Assembly: GCF_022539505.1 (NCBI RefSeq)
Contig: NC_061508.1
Coordinates: 96,947,276-97,011,275 of the forward strand
DNA: 64,000 bases
Direction of reading: 5' to 3'
From: Lolium rigidum
Lineage: Eukaryota; Streptophyta; Magnoliopsida; Poales; Poaceae
Notes under the pieces: generated by a model
Database searches by the model: none
What the model saw: only the letters and a program-made list of their open reading frames with translations
What the model was told of the DNA's origin: nothing
Shown: one piece after another, positions 55,910 to 64,000 of the stretch
Layout: every line of letters starts with the position of its first letter
How positions within the stretch are numbered: position 1 is the first letter of the stretch
Program-made: the position numbers and the translations under genes

Positions 55910-57162
55910 GGTCTCGTGGCCGTCTAGGCCGAACGCCTCCGCCTAACTCCGCACGTCGTCCCCTTCCCAGTCGTCGGCGTCGGAGTAGGTGATGTAGATG
56001 ACGGCGCCGTCCTGGGCATCCTCGTTGGGGGACGCGAGCGAGGGAAACATGAGCAGGTGCGCGGCCACAGCGGCAGAGAGTGTGACATGAGCAACCGGCA
56101 TGGTCCGTCCCGAGGCGAGGTGGCGGTCCTCTCGAGAGGCGGCGAACTCCTCCCAGCACGACCCTAGAGAGCTCCCGCCCACGGCTCGCCTGGACCTAGA
56201 TTGGGGACGGGTGTGCTTGCTCTTGTCGTCGTATTGGAAATTGTGGGTGAGAAAGTAGACCCTGATTATGACAACGGGGGGAATCATTGACGCCGCCGGT
56301 GAAGTGTCTCTGTGTCGCACCCGTCCCATGCTCTATACGCGCGCCGCCAGGCGAGTCGCCGGAATCATGGTCGTGGTGAACCGCCGAACCGGTGATGTGC
56401 TTCTGGAGTAGTGTTGCGGTGTGGCCTCCTATGTTTCCTGAAATCCTGAGCATAAATTAATTTTGGGCCGTTCAGATACCTAACTCACGCGCGAGTCGAC
56501 ATCGAAGTCGGTTTCCTATACTGGTCCATGATAATCCTGGACGTTTTGTTCCACAGATCTAGTTCGGCGGTACCACTAATATGGAAACTCAAGCCAACTC
56601 GCTCGTTAGTGTAAAGCCGAGCACGTACGACTACGACCGTAGAATGCTCTGTTGGATTATTAGGCAATTTCTGTGTGAGTTTAATTACCGAAAGCAATAT
56701 TATATATGCACAAGCATACTTAACCACACATATCAGACTAAGCACATGCATCAGATCTGAACATGGAACAAGTAGCAATGCAAGGTAGGAGAGGAAAAGC
56801 ACGTACATCGCGACCGGGAAGGTCGCACCAGCAGCACCACCATGGGAGTTGTTGATGTCGCCCATGGTGTAATCGGAGACGTCGATGAAGCAATCGAACC
56901 GTCGAAGAAGAGCACGAACAGCAGCGAGCAGTCGCGCCGAGGCGCTCCCCGAAAACCTTATTGCCCGTCTCCCGGTGCAGGATCTCAACGGACGGGGATT
57001 CGGAGGCCTACTCTCCCGGACGGCTGTGCGAGCGGTCGCCGGGATGGGGAAGACTAGAGAGTAGCCCATCAAAAGAAACTTCGCGAGAGAGACGGACTAG
57101 AGAGTTCTGAGAGCTGTATTCTCCAGATCTGATATGTCTCCTTGAATATCCTGGGAGGAGAG
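55910..57162. repeat. 1.5-kb tandem duplication, copy 2 (truncated by element E)
   Basis: Begins GTCTCGTGGCCGTCTAGGCC like copy 1 and stops at TGGGAGGAGAG, where the LTR of element E starts. Frames matching those of copy 1 remain open (for example 56485-57072 minus). Confidence 0.95.
56485..57072 (-). CDS. Hypothetical ORF in duplication copy 2, unrecognised
   Basis: The counterpart of the frame at 54984-55571, same length, with about four residue changes (for example ACTAV to ARTAV, SNL to SDL, EQV to ERV). That the frame stays open despite about 1% DNA divergence is weak support at best, because the copies are too young to have decayed. Confidence 0.25.
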   Translation of the reverse strand: MMGYSLVFPIPATARTAVRESRPPNPRPLRSCTGRRAIRFSGSASARLLAAVRALLRRFDCFIDVSDYTMGDINNSHGGAAGATFPVAMYVLFLSYLALLLVPCSDLMHVLSLICVVKYACAYIILLSVIKLTQKLPNNPTEHSTVVVVRARLYTNERVGLSFHISGTAELDLWNKTSRIIMDQYRKPTSMSTRA

Positions 57163-60100
57163 TGCGGTGACCTAGCATACCACTGCATGTTGTAGTATAC
57201 AAGTCGTTGATATGATCTTTGTGAAGGGGCTTCCTCACAATTGCCATATCCCTCAGAGTGGTACAACAGAAACATTGCAGGTCATAACACTCCATACTTT
57301 ATTACAAACATTGTCTTACAAGTTGGTATTCTCACAGGTCCTATGAGAACACCCTAAGAGACTACTAAAGTACCATTACAACTTATACTAAAGATGAAAA
57401 GAGCTCAACAACTTATTTAGGTAAGTTCTACGTTGCTCGGCTCTATGATACTAAGGTATGTCACTACTCCTCCACCTCCGTGTCATCTGGTCCGTAGACT
57501 ATCCCATAGTCTACGCCTTCCACTCCGCCGGTAAGATCAGGTTCTTCGTAGACCAGCTCGTAGCTTCCTTCTGGTGCTCCATCGTTGATAGCCTCCACTT
57601 CAGGATCACAGTCTAGCAAGGGTGTCGAAAGAAAGTGAGTACAGAGGTACTCAGCAAGTTCTAAAAGAATAAAAGGTGTTTGATGCACTAGCTACGACCA
57701 TTGATCGGGAAATCGCGAGTCAATGCATGTTTTGAAAACATTTCTTCAAAAGGTTGCTTTTATTATGAAAACTATGCCCGTCGGTCTTCACGGAGTTGAC
57801 CAGAACTTCGTGGAGTTCCTTTCCCGCCGCGTTCGCAGTTCCCTTCCCGGAACAAGGAGTGACAGCCACAATTTGATACCCTCCGCAGAGGTGCGTTACT
57901 TTTCCCACAAGAGATCTCACCCCTTTTGCCATCCGCGAGGACTTGCCCCCGTTCACACTTCCTTTGGTGTGAGGCCAGGTATAAAGATCCAAGCCCACAC
58001 CGCCTTCTCCGCGACCGCAAACCCACCCTTTTGTCCGACCGTATACCTCCGGTAGACTTCCCCCGATAATACGGCTTTACTCATGGTATACTCCGGACAA
58101 TCCTTCATAGATCGGAAGAGATTAACATCACCAATGGATGGGGATTTAAAAGGATTTCCCAACCTATTGCGGCAGTGCCTCCGAGCACCCCACCGTCTCT
58201 CCGATCCGTTGGCGTGCGAAGGGAAAAGATACAGCTGGCTTTTCCAGAGCCATTATAGATCTCATGGTCAACGCGGTTTGTACGGCGCTAGAATCACGGG
58301 ACGGCATTGGTAATTTAATCCTAGGGTGATATAACCCATTGCAATGGAACCTCCACCATATCAACACATACCATGGTTCCATTGCCAGCCACATAGTCAT
58401 ATTCATAGTTGGAAATTAACATTTCATTTGCGATGCAGGAATGATAAGTATATAGCTTTGCATTAAAAGTAGTAGAAGATAATCAAGTTGACATGAGCAA
58501 GGGTGAACTTGCCTGTGGACTGCGAGATAGTGCAGTTCAATGCAGTTGATGGAACCTGGACCTCGGGTTCTGTAAGAAGCATCATTGTCCGGTAAGGACA
58601 ATGTTATAAAAATCCAAATAATGCAATTATGGATGTATTATTTTGTGTTGAATCCCTTTACCCCATTGAATTATTACAATTTTAGGGTTGTATTTAAGAT
58701 TTATGTCTTTGACGGTAATTTACAATTGATTTAAAAGTATTAATCATTGTAATTCACACAAGGTACAACAATTCAAAGTAAAATGATTTTACTTGATAAT
58801 TACCTTAGTTATTCCAAAATAATTTGAAATTATAGAGTTACCTCTATAGTTTTTGGAATAAAAGGAATATGGTATTTTCTTGGAAAAATACCCTTTGCAA
58901 TAGATATGACATGGAATATTAGAATTTCATTTTGAAATGTTTGAAAATAAGTATTTGAACTTATTTGATATTTTTCCTTGAATTTTAAATACAAGGAAAT
59001 AATAATTTAAAATTCCAAGTTATTATTTGAATTCTGGAAATTCATAATTTTGAATTTGTTTCTTAAATTCCATTTCATATTTTATTCTTGTTAAGATTTA
59101 TTTTTCATTCATTAATCCAATTTTTATTGGATTTTTAGAGTTGTTTATGATTTATTAAAATTTGGTAAAGTTTTGGTCTTTTATTAAATGAAAAATGACC
59201 AAAATACCCCCGGACCCCTATTGGGCCCGAGCCTCAATAGCCTAACTCGGGGACGGCCCAAATAGGCTGGCCCCCTTTGGGTTTGGTGGCGCCGAAGCGG
59301 CCCACCACTCTCACTCTCACTCGGCCCTCTTCTCACTCGTCTAACCCTAGTTTCTGGCGACCCTGAGGCGATGGCGTTGCCGCCATGGCCGCCGCCCTGC
59401 TCCGGCCATCACCGGCCTCCTCCGCCGTGGCCACCTACCGATCTAGAACCGCCTCGAGCGGATCTATCGATGCTGTCCAGAGCCGTTTCTCTCCTCTCGT
59501 CCTCTCCCGGCGAATCGCCTCGATCCGGATCTCTGGAGAATCGCCATGGGCGATCCGGCGGTCTCCTCGACGAGCTCTCGCCTTCGTCGTCGACGTGTGC
59601 GCCTCCGAGACCGACCTGGCGCGGGTGCCGCTTGCAGCGCCTCTGCCGTCGTCTCCATGCTCGTGTCTGCTGTGGTGGTGTTCGTCGGCGTAACGCCGGC
59701 GACTTCCCTGGCTTTGCAGCTGCTATGGCCGCGCGGGCACTCGCCTCGCCATGCCATAGTTTACGCCTCCCGTGCGCGGGTAAGTCCTATGCTCCTCCTC
59801 CTTCTCTTCCGTGCGCTTCCCCTTGTTACTCGTGCTTCTTCCTCCTCATGTTATGCCACTCTCCGGTGATCTTGTGATCATCTAGAGTTATGCTACTCTT
59901 CTGCGCAATCTTATCGTGCTTCGGTTTACTCGCAAGCTCATGGCCCAATTACCATTTCTCGGTACTCGGCACATGTCTGCTTTGCTTGCTGTTCATGCTA
60001 TGCTTGCCTTGTTGCTATCCCTAGCATGATCTACACTTACCATGCTCTATCGTGCTTGCTCAAGAGCTATCTATGCCATGCTATGATTGGTTATGACTTG

Positions 60101-62173
60101 CTTATGCTCACCGGTATATCATGCTTGCTTGTCTAGGTGCACTTGTGATGCATCCGTGACACTTGTGTGTGTGCCGAGAGGTGCCTGTGAAACGATTCAG
60201 TACTAACTCTGCAATCCAATGATCCATTGGATCATTTCTTGCTTGTTGGCAAATCTCTCTGTGTAGCTTGGCTTGCTATGATTGATCAATTTGATCAATT
60301 GTTTGTCAGTGATTGCTTACTGGCTAACACTGTGGTTATATGGTTCACTTATTTGGTGATGCTGATGCTCAAGCATCACCGTGTCTGTTGCTTACTTGCT
60401 CTAGTGGCTATGAATTAAGTTGTATTGCTTAACAGTATGCTGTTGTCATGCTTAGCATGGATCCGTGATAAATTCATGCTTAGATTACTTAATTATGATG
60501 AACTGCTTATGCAGTGATGATTTAAATGTCTTGCTTGTATATGAGTTTGCTGTTCATGATTCTTTTACAAGCAATTAAACTCTGAATCCATTTCTGGATA
60601 GTGATGTGGTCTATTTGGCTTGCTCTTATTTGGTGCTAAGTGTGATGTGACCTCAGTAGCCTTGCTACTGACTGGTTGCTCACCTAGTGGTTGGATCTTG
60701 TTGGCTACTCAACTTTGCTTGCATATTAGGGGATCATAGTAAGTATGAATGCCAATATGCTTGCCTGTGAAGAAATCTAGGGTTTCTGATGGTTGCTTGC
60801 TTAGGATCTTCTGTGTAGTCTTAGTTGCTAATCTATGCTATCTACTGGTGCTATCTGTGCATGTGATCTTGCTAGTGTGCATCTGTGCATGCTTTCTAGC
60901 CTTTGTGCACATGATTTGTATCTGGATGGTTTCTGTCTTAGTAGCTTTTGACTGGCAGTAATCCTTGGTGAAAACCAAGTGATGATCTACCCATATGAGC
61001 ATCTGCTCATCCCATGCTTATGCATATGATGGATTAGATCCATTGGATCTCTTCCAGGAACTAGGTATACCTTGTTCCAGCTCCTAGTATGAGATTTTGT
61101 GTTGATGCAGACTTGTGGTTTGTTCACAGCCCTTCACCTCCAGATCTTGGATGATCTTCTAGGTCACCATGATTTCTGATGGTTTGAGTGGTTGTGTGTG
61201 TTGGCTTTGTTCTTGCTCAAGAACTGGATGAACTGAGCTTGTTCTTGCTTCACCCTTACCTGGTGAATCCTATCTGGTCGACTGGTTCTGGTTTCTAGGG
61301 TTTGTGCTCCTTTTATATGATCCCTACTTCTATTCCTGCATTGACACACAAGCCTCGGCATGCTTGGTGACTATGCTTTTGCATGGCCTTGCTGTTGCTG
61401 CTCAAGCACACTTGAGCCGTGTGCTCTCATATGCTCGAAACTTGAGCCCCCTGCGACTGCTCGGCTTTGGTCTGCTCGTCGATCCTATCTTGTGCTGTCC
61501 CTCGGTTTTGGACAAGCACAAGTGTGCCTGTGACTTGGTTCGTCCAAGCCGAAGATTGTGTCACTTGCTAAGCTGTCTAAACTGAATCTTGAGCTAACAC
61601 TTATATTCTGGCTAGTGTTTGTGATTTGTTTTGCAGGTTTTGAAGTTGAATATGACCAGAATATGTTCTTCAAGCATTTAGTTTAGGTTTTAGTTATAGG
61701 AGCAAATTGTAATCTTCATTTTCATTTCTGTTTATTATTTATCAATTCTTGTATCAAGAATATTGTAAAGACTATGTATTCCGTGTTGATGATCAATAAA
61801 GCTCAAGTTTTTGTTTATGAGCTTTTGGATTTATGTAATGTTTAAATTCTGAATTACATATTGTATTTATGATTTACTTTGAAATTCAAAGTTGTTTGAA
61901 TTATGAATTCATTTATATTGTTCAATGTTTATTGTTTAATGTATTAACACTTGTCAAATGAAATCAATTCCCCAAATCAACAAGATACAAAAGAGATCAT
62001 GTCGAAATTTCCCTAACTCATATTGCCTAACCCTAAGTGCAAAATGAGAGAGAATCTCGATCCCTCTTAGGTTTAGTTGCAATAAGGCGCGAAAATTTCC
62101 CCCGTTTTGCGATGAAATGCACATCCCATTTCTAAATCTACCCTTCGTTGTTCCTATGTTCTGGGTTATTACA
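57163..62173 (-). repeat. 3' LTR of element E (5.0 kb)
   Basis: On the + strand it starts TGCGGTGACCTAGCATACC and ends CTGGGTTATTACA. On the minus strand it begins TGTAATAACCCAG. A purine tract directly follows on the internal side. It includes a GC-rich block at 59340-59780 that gives long but domain-free open frames. The second LTR lies outside the window, so the target duplication (left side GAGAG) cannot be checked. Confidence 0.88.
57464..57688 (-). other. Acidic mini-ORF with GAGTAC/GTACTC hairpin in LTR E
   Basis: On the minus strand GAGTACCTCTGTACTC (57637-57652) precedes an open frame that ends in an acidic peptide (EGSYELVYEEPDLTGG ... GIVYGPDDTEVEE, stop at 57464). The whole frame is 74 codons. 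LTR C of a different family has the same arrangement. This suggests a conserved functional module of large LTRs. Confidence 0.45.
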
Positions 62174-62188
62174 GCCTCTCCCCCTTAA
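62174..62188 (-). promoter_or_regulatory. Polypurine tract of element E
   Basis: The minus strand reads ATTAAGGGGGAGAGGC next to the LTR end, as expected for the second-strand primer. Confidence 0.85.
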
Positions 62189-62224
62189 TAGAAACTTCGT
62201 CCCGAAGTTAAGATTGGTACCCGA

Positions 62225-62420
62225 ACATCTCGGGGTAAGACTTCCGAGTTCTTCTTCGTCTCCCAAGTAGCTTCTCGCTCAGGATGATGTTGCCATTGCA
62301 CTTTACAGTATTTGATTGCCCTCGTTTCTTAACTTCTTCCATTGAACTTCTAAGATCTTTTCAGTGCCTTTCCACATAAGTTAGGTCGATTGCAATTCTA
62401 TTTCTTCATATGTGATAGGA
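62225..62420 (-). pseudogene. Chromodomain remnant at the integrase C-terminus
   Basis: In broken minus-strand frames the residues VQWKKLRNRAIKY and VQWQHHPEREATWE appear. This is the signature end of a chromodomain, with the aromatic residue and acidic WE pair. An extra A in the run at about 62440 shifts the frame just before this region and adds the early stop of the integrase frame. Role in the family: steers integration to chromatin. Confidence 0.65.
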
Positions 62421-63257
62421 TCATCCGGTGCCTTCAAACATTTTCTCGAGTTGGGATACATGAAATACGTTATGAACTTGACTTAATTGTGCCGGCAACT
62501 CCAACTCAAATGCTGTTCCTCGATTCCGATCGAGTATCTTAAATGGTCCTATATATCGAGGGCTTAATTTTCCTTTTACTCCGAATCTTTTAAGTCCTTT
62601 CATTGGGCTAACCTTCGGATAGACCATGTCTCCCACTTTCGGTTCCCAATCTCTTCTCTTTAAGTCGGCGTAACTCTTCCGACGACTGCGAGCTATCTTG
62701 AGTCTATCCCGGATTACCTCGATGACGTCTTGTCTCTCTTTGATGTAGTCCGGTGTAAACTCCTTGTTTTCTCCGGTTTCAAACCAACAAATTGGTGATC
62801 GACACTTCCTTCCGTACAATGCTTCGTACGGTGCCATCCGAATACTACTCCGATAACTATTGTTATATGAGAATTCCGCTAAAGGTAAATGATCCTCCCA
62901 TGAGCCTCCAAAGTTCAGAGCACAAGCTCTAAGCATGTCCTCAAGTATCTGATTGGTTCTTTCGGTTTGTCCTCCGGTTTGTGGATGATATGTTGTACTG
63001 AAATCCAACTTGGATCCCAAAGATTCTTGTAGTTGTTTCCAGAATGTCGATGTGAAAATCGAACCTCTATCTGAGACTATCTTCTTTGGTACTCCATGTT
63101 TACTCACAATTTCCTTTACATAAATATCCACAAGCTTTTCTGCAGTATCTTTTGTGTTTACGGCTATGAAATGAGCGCTCTTGGTTAGTCTATCCACTAT
63201 TACCCATATCATATCCTTCCTCTTACTAGTCATTGGTAAACCAGTAACAAAATCCAT
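62421..63257 (-). CDS. Integrase core of element E
   Basis: A 278-residue open frame starting within the core at MDFVTGLP (first Asp), then IVSDRGSIFTS (second Asp) and GGQTERTNQIL (Glu), then the GPF-type C-terminal domain ending VHNVFHVSQLEKM. The HHCC zinc finger lies upstream in another frame (63258-63487; HTCQRV), where GAA has become a TAA stop after CQRVKA. The catalytic triad is complete. Confidence 0.92.
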   Translation of the reverse strand: MDFVTGLPMTSKRKDMIWVIVDRLTKSAHFIAVNTKDTAEKLVDIYVKEIVSKHGVPKKIVSDRGSIFTSTFWKQLQESLGSKLDFSTTYHPQTGGQTERTNQILEDMLRACALNFGGSWEDHLPLAEFSYNNSYRSSIRMAPYEALYGRKCRSPICWFETGENKEFTPDYIKERQDVIEVIRDRLKIARSRRKSYADLKRRDWEPKVGDMVYPKVSPMKGLKRFGVKGKLSPRYIGPFKILDRNRGTAFELELPAQLSQVHNVFHVSQLEKMFEGTG

Positions 63258-63487
63258 TCCGATTTCATCCCATTTCCATTCCAGGTATCTCTAGTGGTTT
63301 GAGTAATCCCGCAGGACTACGATGTTACGCCTTCACTCGTTGACATGTATGACATTCCGAGACATATTGTGCTATTTCTCTTTTCATGTTGTTCCACCGA
63401 ACATCTCCTTCAAATCCATATACATCTTGGTACTTCCCGGATGTATGGAATAAGGGGTTTCATGTGCTTCTTTTAATATGATTGACT

Positions 63488-63991
63488 TCACTCCCGGATC
63501 ATCCGGTACACGCATCCTTTTCGGAAATATAATGAATCAAAATCCCCTAGATGGAATTCCGATGGTCTTCCTTCGCCAATCCTCTTGATTTCCTCTTGAA
63601 TGAACAAATCATCCGCTTGCTTTCGGATAATCTCATATTTCAAATCTGAGTACATCTCATCCATAATCCTCATGGTTGCTATATTTCCTTTGACATCACC
63701 TTGAATAAACAGAATCTGAGCATCTTCTAACTCTTTCCGAAGTTCCTTTGGAATTTCCCATTCCGTAGGTTGATTCTCCGTACTCTTTCTGCTTAAGGCA
63801 TCTGCTACTACGTTAGCTTTGCCTGGTGTATAGTTGATCTTAAGGTCGTAATCCTTAATCAACTCTAACCATCTCTTCTGTCTCATGTTTAATTCTTTCT
63901 GGGTGAAGAAATACTTCAAACTTTTGTGATCAGTGTATAACTCACACTTGGATCCATATAGAAATTGTCTCCAACTCTTCAAAGCATACAC
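63488..63991 (-). CDS. RNase H part of element E polyprotein, partial at window edge
   Basis: A 167-residue frame with [20 protein letters not shown] and [20 protein letters not shown], then VVADALSRK, the standard end of gypsy RNase H. It continues into the integrase N-terminal spacer and ends at a stop just before the zinc finger. The upstream part lies beyond the window. Confidence 0.9.
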   Translation of the reverse strand: MYALKSWRQFLYGSKCELYTDHKSLKYFFTQKELNMRQKRWLELIKDYDLKINYTPGKANVVADALSRKSTENQPTEWEIPKELRKELEDAQILFIQGDVKGNIATMRIMDEMYSDLKYEIIRKQADDLFIQEEIKRIGEGRPSEFHLGDFDSLYFRKGCVYRMIRE

Positions 63992-64000
63992 AACTGCCGC

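Larger units (their letters stand above)
57163..64000 (-). mobile_element. Element E: chromovirus-type gypsy retrotransposon, runs off the window
   Basis: The minus-strand element enters with its 3' LTR, purine tract, chromodomain remnant, integrase and RNase H. The rest of pol, gag and the 5' LTR lie beyond 64000. The chromodomain-like end of integrase and the GGGACGAAGTTTCTATTAAG lead into the purine tract both point to the Tekay/Del group. Frames are broken at several points, so it is decayed. Confidence 0.88.

Noticed and set aside
59371..59877. 168-codon open frame starting MALPPWPPPC
   Set aside because: GC-rich block within the LTR of element E, on the strand opposite to the element, open in more than one frame and with no domain.

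Overview
The window looks like a piece of a large grass genome, most likely a Triticeae species (wheat, Aegilops, barley or rye). It holds one clean host gene and several tens of kilobases of nested transposable elements: CACTA, gypsy, LARD-like, LINE, Harbinger and Stowaway. The exact species cannot be read from the sequence alone. No tRNA or rRNA gene, CRISPR array or prokaryotic operon is visible.

Layout. 1-4.4 kb: AT-rich intergenic DNA with two Stowaway MITEs around an intact, single-exon class III peroxidase (1791-2966) that carries a Gly/Tyr-rich extension before the catalytic domain. 4.4-15.5 kb: an 11,048-bp CACTA transposon with matching termini and a GGG target-site duplication (TSD). 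It carries a decayed TNPD transposase, a small minus-strand acidic gene, and a decayed TNPA-like/Ulp1-protease gene driven by an internal promoter that contains a perfect 39-bp hairpin. It split the reading frame of an older, unidentified gene. 16.2-18.6 kb: a 2.5-kb gypsy-like element on the minus strand with 502-bp LTRs, TSD CCTAA, and only gag and protease remnants. 18.6-23.1 kb: degenerate DNA with a 173-bp tandem duplication, a LINE reverse-transcriptase fragment and a 409-bp Harbinger-type MITE (TSD TTA).

23.1-51.9 kb is one nest. A minus-strand LINE-like element (23096-51866) was hit by element A (24155-51640, TSD AAGGG), whose LTRs are about 3.7 kb and whose internal domain is only 469 bp. 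LTR1 of A was then hit by element B (26417-40547, TSD GTGTC) and by solo LTR C (40694-45571, TSD GCAGG). LTR2 of A was hit by solo LTR D (47118-48649, TSD GTGCC). Element B is a 14.1-kb gypsy of the Tat type on the minus strand, with gag, protease, reverse transcriptase, two RNase H domains and integrase, plus an eight-exon gene on the opposite strand between pol and the 3' LTR. LTR1 and LTR2 of A serve as each other's empty site, which fixes most boundaries to the base.

51.9-64 kb: unidentified DNA, then a 1.5-kb tandem duplication (about 99% identical). Its second copy is cut by element E, a chromovirus-type gypsy on the minus strand. E enters the window with its 5.0-kb 3' LTR (57163-62173), followed by chromodomain, integrase and RNase H remnants that run off the right edge.

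How the parts act together: only the peroxidase looks like a working host gene. In the CACTA element, TNPD would supply transposition and TNPA would bind the repeated TTTAGTCGCGGTT motifs found at both ends and at the internal promoter, but both genes are broken. Element B has near-identical LTRs (about 10 differences by eye), so it is the youngest large insertion, although its pol frames also carry single-base deletions.
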